From Bifidobacterium boum (lineage in GTDB: Bacteria; Actinomycetota; Actinomycetes; Actinomycetales; Bifidobacteriaceae), in assembly GCF_000741535.1 (NCBI RefSeq), contig NZ_JGYQ01000007.1:248001-312000 (forward strand): a DNA stretch of 64,000 bases, given 5' to 3'. Numbering within the stretch: position 1 is the stretch's first letter; every line of letters begins with the position of its first letter. The notes beneath the pieces were generated by a model. The model was not told where the DNA came from. It made no database searches and saw nothing but the letters and a program-made list of their open reading frames with translations. The translations under genes were made by a program, and so were the position numbers. Shown here in pieces: positions 17,350 through 26,626 of this stretch.

Positions 17350-18945
17350 TCAACGAGCGTTGCGACGACGGACAGCGAAGACGATGCCGAAGGCAGCCAC
17401 CAGGACGATGGCAGCGCCAGCAGCATACAGGATCGTGGTGCCCATGCCACCGGTGGACGGGAGGGTGTTGCCCTTCTTATCCACGATCTTGTTATCCAAG
17501 GTGGAATCCGAAGACAGAACCACATTTGGCAGGCCACCACTGATGGTGTGCGTGGCCTTAATCGTGATGGTCTTGACCGCAGCAGTGGTGTAACCCTTCG
17601 GGGTGGTGGTTTCCTTCAGGTAATAGGTACCTGCATCAAGGCCCTTGATCGGGAAAGTACCGTTTGTAGAGGACTTCATCTCCTCTGCGGTCTCTCCACC
17701 CTTTACCGGACGGTAAGCATTCAGAGTGGCATCCTTCACAAGCTGATACTCCTGAGTGCAGCCCTCATCCTTATAGAGCTTGAAGCCTGCGCCTGCAAGA
17801 GGTTCACCGTCCTCGTTGTCAATAACCTTCTTGTTGGTGATGGCAAAGGTAAAGACGTAAACGGTCTTGTCTTCGGTCTTGCCGAGACCTTCAGCGTTCG
17901 GGTTATTGGAATACTCGAGGTTGACGGAGTTCTTGTTATCGGTTGAGCCGCTGGCATCGTTGACCGTGGCGTTCTCATTGAGGTGAGCGTTGTAGATCAC
18001 CTCGACGGTGAAGCCTTGGGCAATCTTGATGCCTGCGCACTTGGCAATGACATCGTCGATGGTCAGGGACCAGGACTGCGTGCCATCTCCCGCAGGTGTG
18101 GGAGTAGTTGCATCGTAATCAGTACGAGTGAGAGGCCAAGACTTAGCAGCAGTGCCATCATTGCCGTTCACTGTGACGGACTCGATGGATTCGAAGGTGA
18201 CGCCCTTGCTCATCGTATCGTTGAACTTGACCTTGTAGGTCTTGTAATCAGCGAGATTGGCTTCTGCCGGAATGGAGGCGTCGAGCTTGAACTTGAAGGA
18301 CTCGTTGATGTCGTGATCGGCGGTATCGCCCCAACCGTCAGTGGCTCCTTGTTCAGCGTCAGCAGTCTCATCCTGAACCTTCTTGTCGACGGTCGGCTGG
18401 GTGCTCTTCGGTGCAACCGTCACATCATCGCCGATGATCTTCAGAATGAAGGAAGTATAGGCATCGTTCTGCCCGCTCAGAGTTCCGGCCTTATCCTGAA
18501 TAAGGTAGTAACCGTCTTCCAAACCAGAGATGGTGTAGGAACCATTACCAGCCGAGCTAAAAGCACCGGAATCAGTATGAGTGGTAGAGAGCACGCCACT
18601 GAACGCCGTGGCATAAGCCTTAGCCTGCGTAGAATTGTCCGCGTGAGTAGCCAAGGCAGTAGAAACATCGGCAGCAGACTTGTCCTTAAGCAGGGTATCA
18701 GTTGACGCTGCGAGCTTGGCAGAGTCAACACCAGAGCCCCATACGACATTGCCCAAGGAACCGTCTGTGCCAAGGTTGCCAGTGAAAATCTGGTATGCCT
18801 CGTACGTGTGTCCAGACTTGGCTGGGGTGATAGTAACAGTATGTGTAGTCTCTGCCGCCATTGCGGTGGAGACGCCGGCGAAACCGGCGATGGCCATTGC
18901 TGCGGTGGAGACCACGGCAACAAGGCCTTTTAGTACCTTATTCAT
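17350..18945 (-). CDS. fimA: major pilin (FimA/SpaA-type backbone subunit)
   Basis: 531 residues. A signal peptide ends at M-A-A-E. The candidate polymerisation lysine lies in Q-P-T-V-D-K-K-V-Q after the N-terminal domain. Isopeptide-forming domains follow, with an E-box-like Y-Y-L-K-E-T-T-T-P-K-G-Y near the C-terminus. The sorting signal is L-P-S-T-G-G followed by a hydrophobic helix and R-R-R-N-A-R. Backbone pilins of this type are polymerised by class C sortase and mediate adhesion to host glycans or matrix. The ribosome site AAAGGAAAAAG precedes the ATG. It sits between the large tip protein gene and the base-pilin/sortase pair. Confidence 0.92.
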   Translation of the reverse strand: MNKVLKGLVAVVSTAAMAIAGFAGVSTAMAAETTHTVTITPAKSGHTYEAYQIFTGNLGTDGSLGNVVWGSGVDSAKLAASTDTLLKDKSAADVSTALATHADNSTQAKAYATAFSGVLSTTHTDSGAFSSAGNGSYTISGLEDGYYLIQDKAGTLSGQNDAYTSFILKIIGDDVTVAPKSTQPTVDKKVQDETADAEQGATDGWGDTADHDINESFKFKLDASIPAEANLADYKTYKVKFNDTMSKGVTFESIESVTVNGNDGTAAKSWPLTRTDYDATTPTPAGDGTQSWSLTIDDVIAKCAGIKIAQGFTVEVIYNAHLNENATVNDASGSTDNKNSVNLEYSNNPNAEGLGKTEDKTVYVFTFAITNKKVIDNEDGEPLAGAGFKLYKDEGCTQEYQLVKDATLNAYRPVKGGETAEEMKSSTNGTFPIKGLDAGTYYLKETTTPKGYTTAAVKTITIKATHTISGGLPNVVLSSDSTLDNKIVDKKGNTLPSTGGMGTTILYAAGAAIVLVAAFGIVFAVRRRNAR

Positions 18946-19060
18946 TCTTTTTCCTTTTCTTTATTGGTTATATCTTCTCTGATGTTAAGTTTTCAGCCTT
19001 TTAGGAGAGGGTGTTCATAGAACAGCTACGGGCCGCCCTCCCCTCTCGCAGAGTCGATAA

Positions 19061-22000
19061 TCATGATTGCCGCCTCCTGAGGCTCAAGGCCAGACCGGCC
19101 ACGGCAATCGCCACTGCGAGGAATCCCGCAGTGTACATCTTGTTCACCCCTTCGCCGCCCGTGTCAGGCAGGACGACACCGGGGGTGTTGGTAATGGATC
19201 CACCGTCAACGGTGAATGCCGCGTTCTCTTTGTAAGTGGCAGTGGTCTCGTTGAATTGGGAATTCGTGTACCACTTGCCGTTCACATCGGAACCTTCAAC
19301 GGGGCCGAAGCGGAACGTGTGCGGCGTGCTGTCGAGATTGAATCCGTCAGGAGCCTTGGTTTCGACGAGCTGGTACTCGCCCCATTCCAAGTCTCGAAGT
19401 TCGAACTTGCCCTTTTCCCCATTCCAGTCAGCGTATTGGCCAGACTGGGTGGTCTGCGTAGCACATTTATCGACACCACCTTTGCCATCCACGCAATCCT
19501 TGACGGTTCCAAGATCGTCAAACGCATCCGTGTATGTAGCAACGCCATTATTCCAAGAGAACTTCTTGATACGGGTCAGCTTCCATTCGGAACCGCCCAG
19601 GAATTCGGCGCTGGACTCGGAGCTCACCTTGTTCCACTTGACCGTACCGGTCTTGCGGGTGTTCGTCAGCTTGTGATCAAGCTTCTCCGGATCCCATGTT
19701 GCAACACCATTCGTGATGGTGATGGTGTACACCGTGCCACTGACCTCATAGCCGTTCGGAGCCGCGGTTTCCTGCAGATGGTACGTGCCATCCGACAGAT
19801 CGGACACCTTGAACTTGCCAGCGGCGGTATCCTCATCCTTCTTGGTGGGAACAGTGTTGTTTTCCTCCACGTTCACCACGTTGCTTTGGGTCCGCAACAC
19901 GGAGGCGACCGCGCGATACTCGCCACTGCTGGCGGCAGCGCGACGGCTGCTGTATGCGACGGTGGAGGTGACGGCGCAGCCGGAAGGGGCAGTGTCAAGT
20001 ATCTCAGTTGCAGTGTTCAACGTCACAATGTCGCCTCCGTTGAACGCAAAGCCACTGTTTTCACCGGGACGATAGAAGGATCCCGGCGTAGTCCAGCCTG
20101 CCTTATCTCTGCGGATTCGGAAACTGGCGCTGGTAGGCATGACCTCGTTAATGGTGTACGACACGTAACCATTGCAGCCACTGGCAACCGTCATCTCTTT
20201 TCTGTTCGGCTGATCGCCGTTGTCTGCAGGCCAGTTTCCGTTCGAGGTCTTCCATTCAAGAAACAGCTTCTGACCATTATTCTGGTTGAAGTTATCTTGC
20301 ATCTTGAAGAACACCGTGGTGGTGGTTGCCGGCGGCTTGGTCACATTCACCTTCAGGGTAACAATCTTGCCCGTACGAGTTTCCTTGGCCGTGATGATGA
20401 CGGGGCTTGAGGTAACGCTGTTCGCGGTCAACGTCACGCTTGTGCCGGTGGTGGCGCTCAGCGAGACGTTAGCCGCACTGGAGGACCATGTAACAGTGTT
20501 GCCTGCAGGAGCCACAGAAGCAATCAGATTAAGGGTCTTGCCCTTCTCAAGACTGATTTTCTGACCATTGGTATAGCCGTTAATCGACACGGAAGTCTCT
20601 ACGCCGGAAACTTCGACAGTGAACGATGCAGTGACCTTACCATCAGCCGACTTCACGGTAATAGTGGTACTGCCGTTGCCGGTTGGAGTGACGGTACCGT
20701 TCTGGTCAACCGACGCGACAGTGGCGTTGTCGGAAGACCAAGTCAGCTTGGCACCAGTGATCACCTTGTTTTGCTGGTCGTACGCAGTCGCGGTAAACGT
20801 CTGCGAATTGTTGCCCTCAAACGTAATAGGCGTATCAGATGTGACAGCTTTATTGTTTGCATCCGTAATCGTAATGCGTTTGACCTCTGTGCCGGACTGG
20901 TCATCAGTAATGTTCCAAGACTGCTCAGCAGTCTCGCCGCTCATCTTGGAGAGCGTCCACGTTGAACCGGCCAGCAACGTGCTGTTGTCGGTGCCATCGA
21001 CCTTCTGCCATTCGATTGCCGAACCGGTCTTCTTATTGATGATCTTGCCGTCGGTCAACAGTTTGTCTGCATCCGTGCTGATTGCATTACCGGCACTGTC
21101 GAAAACGTTGGAGATGTTTGTCGCAGCCTCGGTAGTGCTGCCACCAGTATTGATCTGGTAAATGTTGGTGTTCTGCGCATAACCTTCAGCCGTACCCGAT
21201 TCCTTCAGGAAATAGGTGCCGTTCTTGGCGAGGTTGCCCAGCTGGAGCGAACCTTCCGCATCGGCATCATCGTTCCAACCGCCATCGGCGATGGTGGCGA
21301 GAGCGTTCGTGCCGTGTACCGCATCTTCCTTCTTGCCGTACACGGTCCAGCTGGTTCCGCCGAGATCCTTGTGTTCAGCGGTGTCATCCACCTTGTTCCA
21401 TGCGATCGCGGCGCAGGTGGTGGAGTACGAGCCGTTCCATGGCAGGTTATGGCGTTCCTGGTCCATATCAAGAATGGATGTGGTCTTCTCGCCGGACTCG
21501 TTGACGAACTCGTCTCCGACGTTATGCCCATCCGAGCTTAGGCCTTCGACCCTCTTCACAGTCTCGTTGTTCAGCATTTCGAAATCGCCGCCGACCCACA
21601 CACGACCATTAGTAGAGACATGGCTCTGGAGGTTACCGTTAGGAACAAGAATGCTGCCCATCCACGCGGCAGAAGGGTCATCCGTGGCCCGCATATCATG
21701 CGCACTGCCCCATGCGCCGTGATTGGTGCTGGTGTTCGAGTCGTGGTTAGTGACCTGAATCTGGCCCGTAGCCTGACCACCGAGAATCACCACATTCGAC
21801 GCATCGGCGAAATTCCACATGATTTGCTGCGCGCGCTTCGCGTAATTTTTGTTCTTCGCCTCTTGCGTAGCATCCCCAGATGCAGCCGTGACGAAATCGT
21901 TGGCAATATTATCGTCATTCCACCAGAATCGCCAACCATTGTGGAATTTGATGGTCTGCCCGTTCGCGCCAGTCACGTTAACCACAACGGAAGCGTTATC

Positions 22001-23110
22001 CGGCACGTTGACGAACTTGAAATCGATGCCCGTGTAATTGGTTCCGTTTAAATCTAAGTAAGAGGCGGGCAAGTTGAACACCTGCATGCTCTTGCTGGTG
22101 TCGGTGCTGGTGAAGGTGATCAGCTTTTCCTTCTCCAGCTTGTCGTAGAACGTGAAGGAATTGCCTTTGTTCCCGTTCTTCTTGTAGTCGTATTTGTAAA
22201 TCGTGTAGGAGTCACCAGCTGAGGGGGCAGTTTCCTCAGTGACGGTACCGGTTGCCGGCAACTCTGTTCCGGTGTTCAAATCCGCAGAAAGCTTCGAGAT
22301 TTTGCTCTTGTACGCGGAGTAGTCCGTTCCGTTCACATTGGACAAACCGCCTTGGTTCCAAGTCACCAAGCTGGGATCGATGCCAAGAACCGGCGGCTGG
22401 CTAGTTGTGGTATCGCTGCCACTCAAACCGCGAACAGAGTCAACGCCCGTCTTGCCCCACACTTGTGTTTTCTCACCAGCCAAGGATGCCGTATAGCCAT
22501 GAGCCGTAGTATCAGTAGAACTCGTCTTGCCAAGCCATCCCGGAGCAGTCCAAGCGCCGACCTTGCTGTTCATCACAGATGTGTCGGTGTTGCCGCCAAC
22601 CGCCAACACGGTCTTACCGTCAGCAGGACGGAACTGAGAACCAAAACCGACAACACCCCATCGGAAACCACGGGAGACATATGACTTGCCACCAGCACTG
22701 CCCGTATTCCACAGTTTCCAAGCTTCCTTCTGTGGATTCATGGCCAAGCTGCCGTTCACAACCGTCAAACCTTCGGCTTCAACGGCATAGGTGCCGGTCG
22801 GGCCAGCAGCACTGTTCAGCGCACTAGCATCAGACGGCTTCCCTCCCACATACATATCTCCGCCAACATATGTAGCGACGCCGGTATCAGTGCCTGTGAC
22901 ACTCATGTCATCACCCAGGCCAACAGAAGCCGGAGTGCAGGTTTTTCCGTCAGTGGGCTCCCCTGCCTTGGCATTGTAGGCAGGAATGAAGGAGGTAACC
23001 GCCATGGTGGCCATCATGGCGACGGCGGCGAGGGCTGCGGTGAGCGCACAGACCGGTTTTACCCCGTGCTTCGGCGCTACGTGCTTCAGCCGTTCCACCT
23101 GATGCCTCAT
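19061..23110 (-). CDS. fimB: large LPXTG surface protein, putative pilus tip adhesin
   Basis: 1349 residues. After a long signal peptide comes a choice-of-anchor-A-like domain (T-Y-V-G-G-D-M-Y-V-G-G-K-P, later V-V-I-L-G-G-Q-A-T-G-Q-I) spanning roughly residues 60-500. SpaA/Cna-B domains follow with E-S-G-T-A-E-G-Y and E-T-A-A-P-N-G-Y ends, and about residues 750-900 hold bacterial Ig-like repeats (V-K-S-A-D-G-K-V-T-A-S-F). A further prealbumin-like domain ends in V-E-T-K-A-P-D-G-F. The sorting signal is L-P-D-T-G-G with helix and R-R-R-Q-S. Such multi-domain minor pilins sit at the tip and bind host surfaces. It is the first gene of the pilus cluster. Confidence 0.92.
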   Translation of the reverse strand: MRHQVERLKHVAPKHGVKPVCALTAALAAVAMMATMAVTSFIPAYNAKAGEPTDGKTCTPASVGLGDDMSVTGTDTGVATYVGGDMYVGGKPSDASALNSAAGPTGTYAVEAEGLTVVNGSLAMNPQKEAWKLWNTGSAGGKSYVSRGFRWGVVGFGSQFRPADGKTVLAVGGNTDTSVMNSKVGAWTAPGWLGKTSSTDTTAHGYTASLAGEKTQVWGKTGVDSVRGLSGSDTTTSQPPVLGIDPSLVTWNQGGLSNVNGTDYSAYKSKISKLSADLNTGTELPATGTVTEETAPSAGDSYTIYKYDYKKNGNKGNSFTFYDKLEKEKLITFTSTDTSKSMQVFNLPASYLDLNGTNYTGIDFKFVNVPDNASVVVNVTGANGQTIKFHNGWRFWWNDDNIANDFVTAASGDATQEAKNKNYAKRAQQIMWNFADASNVVILGGQATGQIQVTNHDSNTSTNHGAWGSAHDMRATDDPSAAWMGSILVPNGNLQSHVSTNGRVWVGGDFEMLNNETVKRVEGLSSDGHNVGDEFVNESGEKTTSILDMDQERHNLPWNGSYSTTCAAIAWNKVDDTAEHKDLGGTSWTVYGKKEDAVHGTNALATIADGGWNDDADAEGSLQLGNLAKNGTYFLKESGTAEGYAQNTNIYQINTGGSTTEAATNISNVFDSAGNAISTDADKLLTDGKIINKKTGSAIEWQKVDGTDNSTLLAGSTWTLSKMSGETAEQSWNITDDQSGTEVKRITITDANNKAVTSDTPITFEGNNSQTFTATAYDQQNKVITGAKLTWSSDNATVASVDQNGTVTPTGNGSTTITVKSADGKVTASFTVEVSGVETSVSINGYTNGQKISLEKGKTLNLIASVAPAGNTVTWSSSAANVSLSATTGTSVTLTANSVTSSPVIITAKETRTGKIVTLKVNVTKPPATTTTVFFKMQDNFNQNNGQKLFLEWKTSNGNWPADNGDQPNRKEMTVASGCNGYVSYTINEVMPTSASFRIRRDKAGWTTPGSFYRPGENSGFAFNGGDIVTLNTATEILDTAPSGCAVTSTVAYSSRRAAASSGEYRAVASVLRTQSNVVNVEENNTVPTKKDEDTAAGKFKVSDLSDGTYHLQETAAPNGYEVSGTVYTITITNGVATWDPEKLDHKLTNTRKTGTVKWNKVSSESSAEFLGGSEWKLTRIKKFSWNNGVATYTDAFDDLGTVKDCVDGKGGVDKCATQTTQSGQYADWNGEKGKFELRDLEWGEYQLVETKAPDGFNLDSTPHTFRFGPVEGSDVNGKWYTNSQFNETTATYKENAAFTVDGGSITNTPGVVLPDTGGEGVNKMYTAGFLAVAIAVAGLALSLRRRQS

Positions 23111-23229
23111 CGTTTCATGCTCCTCAAATATCTCTATGTACTGAATGTCATCGTCCCCGTTCTTACCCTTTCATCGGTGAACCTTTCACGTCATCGGGGA
23201 GCGCTGATATTCCCAAATATAGATACGAG

Positions 23230-23256
23230 AGTATAGCATTCGTTTGCATTGCGCAA
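23230..23256 (-). promoter_or_regulatory. candidate promoter of the pilus cluster
   Basis: Read on the minus strand, TTGCGC (23256-23251) and TATACT (23235-23230) are separated by 15 bases, about 120 bases upstream of the tip adhesin start. The -10 element is good; the spacing is short. It is the best promoter-like match before the cluster. Confidence 0.4.
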
Positions 23257-23490
23257 ATCGACTAACCGGCAAGTTTAGCAGGTTTACCCTGCATCGTGGT
23301 TTATTGCACCCACCCCGCCCCACAACGGCACAACAATGTGTTTTCGTTGGAAATTCGCGGTTTTTACTGCCCGATAAAGCTGTCGCGCAGGCATCGATGC
23401 CCTATATCCCGCAACCGAACACACCATCCAAAATGAACGCCACGCTGTTCAGAAATAGTGACGAAACCGTCCACATCCAAGTGAACACAA

Positions 23491-23725
23491 ACGCCGCCAT
23501 CGGCGAACCATTCATAGGTCGCCGAAAACGGAGGTTACAGACCATGAAACATGATCCCAAACCTCCCTCTTCGGCACATCATCAACCCATTCGCCGAAGA
23601 CGGAAGTTACACACACCAAAACAGGATCCCAGACCTCCACCATCGGCGACAAACCCGTGGATCGCCGAAGACGGAAGATACACACACCAAAACAGGATCC
23701 CAAACCTCCACCATCGGCGAATCGC
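23491..23725. repeat. palindromic repeat array 2 (three units plus a half unit)
   Basis: Units beginning near 23491, 23560 and 23631 share the arms and spacer of the array at 10805, and a left half-unit at about 23703 ends the series. Spacers read like CACACACCAAAACAGGATCCC. The array lies between the pilus promoter and the DUF4256 gene stop. With array 3 it brackets the DUF4256 gene on both sides. Confidence 0.85.
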
Positions 23726-23779
23726 ACCTCTCTTTTCTCGGTCATGCGACACCGATGAGGATGTCCGCGTTGGAATCAG

Positions 23780-24307
23780 CTATGCAGGGATCTGGAAATA
23801 ACCTCTCCATCCGCGGGCAGCATAATAAGAATCAGCCCCATTATGAAAAGTGAACACAACTCCGTATCGTTTTTCGCAGAAGATGGCTCCACCCTTCTGC
23901 CTAATCGCCTCTGGAGTGGCAATCCAGGAAGAGGTTTTCAGGTCGAACTCCCCAAGCTCCTGGAGTCTGCGGTAGAGCGCCTCCGTCATCAACTCGACTC
24001 CCATCTTGTGCGCTTGGCCAATGGCGCTTCCAGTTGGAGGATTCTTCTTTCTCTTCAGAAGCGCCGAATCGTCATAGCACAGGCTCCGGCGACCGGCAGG
24101 AGATTCTTTCGAACAGTCGCAGAAGATAAGACCTCCGGTTTCCTCATCAAAACCGATCGTGTCCGGCTCTCCACCGCTTTCCTCCATGCGCTTGAGGACG
24201 GCAAGCGCATCGGTATTCCCGTTCAGGCGCATCTCAACATCCTCCCATGCTATGCCCTGGTGACGCATGGGATTGTCAAGAAACCTGTTTTTCAGCACCT
24301 CAATCAT
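23780..24307 (-). CDS. DUF4256 family protein
   Basis: The 175-residue protein matches DUF4256 across its length: L-K-N-R-F-L-D-N-P-M-R-H-Q-G-I, G-G-E-P-D-T-I-G-F-D, F-C-D-C-S-K-E-S-P-A-G-R-R-S-L-C-Y-D and the C-terminal F-H-N-G-A-D-S-Y-Y-A-A-R-G-W-R-G. The function of the family is unknown. The ATG at 24307 follows AAGGAG at a good distance, and the upstream 79 codons of the open frame are encoded by palindromic repeat DNA, so they are excluded. The gene lies between two palindromic arrays and is AT-richer than the core. Confidence 0.88.
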   Translation of the reverse strand: MIEVLKNRFLDNPMRHQGIAWEDVEMRLNGNTDALAVLKRMEESGGEPDTIGFDEETGGLIFCDCSKESPAGRRSLCYDDSALLKRKKNPPTGSAIGQAHKMGVELMTEALYRRLQELGEFDLKTSSWIATPEAIRQKGGAIFCEKRYGVVFTFHNGADSYYAARGWRGYFQIPA

Positions 24308-24447
24308 CAGGTCGTCTCCTTCATTGGCTTGTCCGCTGTCAATACTCTTGTCAATAGTTCGCTTCACTGAATTGTCATCAGGATAAATCGCATCGGGGAT
24401 TATTCCACGCTCAACAAGTGAATCATCAGGCGGTTCCCGAACACCCC

Positions 24448-24795
24448 AGCCTCCGTCTTCGGCGACAAATCCGCGAGTCGCCGAAAACGGAGGATACACC
24501 GCCCGAAAACAGGCACCAAACCTCCACCTTCGACGAACCACCAACTCACTCGCCGAAGACGGAGGTTAGCAGACCGATCAAACCCCACCAAACCTCCGTC
24601 ATCGGCGAACCAACCAAAGAACCGCCGATGACGGCAGTTACACGGTCCCCCCCCCCCAAAAAAAAACCATCTATCCTCCGTCATCGGCGACAAATCCATG
24701 GGTCGCCGAAGACGGAAGTTACAACCCCACAAACGGCACCTCTAACCTCCGCCATCGGCGACCGATACAGGAATCGCCGAAAAAGGAGGATACGG
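24448..24795. repeat. palindromic repeat array 3 (five units)
   Basis: Units start near 24448, 24519, 24590, 24671 and 24742, with the same arms as arrays 1 and 2. The spacer after the third unit holds a C11 run (24647-24657) followed directly by an A9 run (24658-24666), a likely slippage site. The array separates the start of the DUF4256 gene from the 3' end of the sirtuin gene. Confidence 0.85.
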
Positions 24796-24837
24796 ACCCC
24801 GAATTCTGCGTAGCACTCCGGCTCCGGCACGGATGAC

Positions 24838-25839
24838 TCACAGTAATGGCACGGACAGAGACGTAAACACATCGCCAATGTCCCCGTTAACGCAGATGCT
24901 CCTGCCTGCAATCTCGCCTGGGCAAAACGCCTCGCCGTAATTGATGCAGGCGTACACCGCTTTTTCATTCGCCAGGGTCATCTGCCAAAACGGATACTTC
25001 ACGATGACCGGAGTGTTCGCCCCCACGCCCAGCTCCAGATAAAGCACATGGCGGCCCTCGCAGTGGTGCAGAAAGTCTGCATATGCCGCCGACGCCCTGT
25101 GCCATCCCACATCCTCGACAAAGGAACCATCCACACGAAGATTCATGGTCACATCGGATCCATCATCGGGGCATTTTGGAATGAGCGCCGCAGGAATCCT
25201 CATTTTCAGTTCGCCGCTCTCGGGAACCACAAACGCTCCATTCCCATCCCGCACGAACCCCTGCGCCTCCATCGCCTTCATCACCCATTCTTCGTTATCG
25301 TAGGTCTTCTGTGTGGATGGATTGACGCTCTGGAAAAGCCCGTAGTCCCCCTGAGTGTAGAACAGGCGATCTTTATCAAAGCCCGCCCTTTGGAACTGGT
25401 GATCCACGTTCGTGGTGATGACAAAGTAATCCTTGTCTTGCACAAGCGAGAGCAGCTGCTGATAGACGGGCCTCGGCGGATCCATGTATCGGTTGAAATA
25501 GATGTTCCGCGCCCACCACGCCCAGCTGGTCTCCGCATCGGGGAAGGGATAAAAACCGCCGGAATACATATCCTGAATGCCGTACTTGCGTGCGAAGTCA
25601 AAGAAATATCTGTCGAATCGCCCCCCGCTGTAGGTCATCCCGGCGGAGGTGGAAAGTCCGGCGCCAGCTCCGATCACGATGGCATCCGCCGTTTCGATCT
25701 CTTTCTTTAGCCGGGAGATTCGCTCCTCTTTTGAGCCTGTTCCGAATGACGTACTTCCACTGAAATACTGCACCGCGGCAAGTCCCTTCTGAATGCTCTC
25801 CTGATAGCCGTTCGGCATTGCGTCATACAAGTTCTTCAT
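24838..25839 (-). CDS. SirTM-type (class M) sirtuin, putative protein ADP-ribosyltransferase
   Basis: About 333 residues. The NAD-binding start is G-A-G-A-G-L-S at residues 58-64, followed by S-A-G-M-T-Y-S-G, and the catalytic segment is T-T-N-V-D-H-Q-F-Q at 142-150, where glutamine takes the place of the deacetylase histidine as in SirTM. The C-terminal G-V-G-A-N-T-P-V-I-V is also typical. SirTM enzymes are known to ADP-ribosylate lipoylated GcvH-like carriers and are paired with macrodomain hydrolases. The gene overlaps the macrodomain gene by 17 bases at the ATG used here; an ATG six codons earlier is possible. No GcvH-L or lipoate ligase gene lies in the window. Confidence 0.85.
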   Translation of the reverse strand: MKNLYDAMPNGYQESIQKGLAAVQYFSGSTSFGTGSKEERISRLKKEIETADAIVIGAGAGLSTSAGMTYSGGRFDRYFFDFARKYGIQDMYSGGFYPFPDAETSWAWWARNIYFNRYMDPPRPVYQQLLSLVQDKDYFVITTNVDHQFQRAGFDKDRLFYTQGDYGLFQSVNPSTQKTYDNEEWVMKAMEAQGFVRDGNGAFVVPESGELKMRIPAALIPKCPDDGSDVTMNLRVDGSFVEDVGWHRASAAYADFLHHCEGRHVLYLELGVGANTPVIVKYPFWQMTLANEKAVYACINYGEAFCPGEIAGRSICVNGDIGDVFTSLSVPLL

Positions 25840-26626
25840 AGTATTTTCTGTCCTCATCCTTGAATACGTCGAAGATCACCCTGTCCATGGCGCCCGGATG
25901 CTGCGACAGCCAGCTGTTCACGGCGCTGACGGCGATGTGAGCCGCCCGCTTGTTGGGAAAACGGAATACGCCAGTGGAGATGCAGCAGAACGCCACGCTT
26001 TTCAGATTGTTTTCCACGCACATGTCCAAGGTGCGCAGGTAGCAGTTCGCCAGGTCTTTCTCGAGTTCCGGCGTCAAACCGTATTGCACAATCGGACCGA
26101 CGACATGGATGACCTTTTTCGCGGGAAGATTGTAAGCATCCGTCAGCATGGGCACAGCCGTCGGCTGCTCGTAATCCTGGCCGTATCTGCTGCGCAGCTG
26201 GTCCATCTGCCGGTTGCACTCCGCCCGAAGCTGAATGCCGGCAAAAGTATGGATGGAGTTGTCAATGCAGATATGCATGGGCACAAAACAGCCCAGCATC
26301 TGAGAATTGGCGGCATTGACGATGGCATCCACGGCAAGCCGTGTAATGTCACCCTGCCAGATGGACACTGCGCCTCGGGTCACCGGGATGTCGGAAAGAC
26401 GCACGATGCCTTTTTCTTCAGCCCTGCCTGCCAGATAGTCATCCTGCACGGCGAGCGCCTCTTCGGGGAACGGCTTCGGCATGCGGATGTTCATCAGCGA
26501 CCGAAGGACATACCGCTTCCCCTCTGTGTCTTTCGGCGTTTCCAAATCCTTGTATTGGACGGAGTCTTTCTTGAATTCCTCCACGAGATAATCCAGCCGC
26601 TGATCCTGCGTCATTTTCTCTGTCAT
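25823..26626 (-). CDS. zinc-type macrodomain protein, putative ADP-ribosyl hydrolase
   Basis: 267 residues. The ADP-ribose-binding segments are G-D-I-T-R-L-A-V-D-A-I-V-N-A-A-N (residues 92-107) and C-I-S-T-G-V-F-R-F-P. Between them L-G-C-F-V-P-M-H-I-C keeps the cysteine-histidine-cysteine set (C113, H118, C120) of zinc macrodomains, which remove ADP-ribose put on by SirTM. An N-terminal helical extension of about 80 residues is normal for this class. The ATG at 26626 has AGGAAA upstream, and the 34 codons before it are rejected. Its 3' end overlaps the sirtuin gene, so the writer and eraser are co-translated. Confidence 0.88.
   Translation of the reverse strand: MTEKMTQDQRLDYLVEEFKKDSVQYKDLETPKDTEGKRYVLRSLMNIRMPKPFPEEALAVQDDYLAGRAEEKGIVRLSDIPVTRGAVSIWQGDITRLAVDAIVNAANSQMLGCFVPMHICIDNSIHTFAGIQLRAECNRQMDQLRSRYGQDYEQPTAVPMLTDAYNLPAKKVIHVVGPIVQYGLTPELEKDLANCYLRTLDMCVENNLKSVAFCCISTGVFRFPNKRAAHIAVSAVNSWLSQHPGAMDRVIFDVFKDEDRKYYEELV

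Noticed and set aside
24307..24544. Upstream 79 codons of the DUF4256 open frame as protein
   Set aside because: They are translated from the palindromic repeats, and a proper ribosome site precedes the ATG at 24307.
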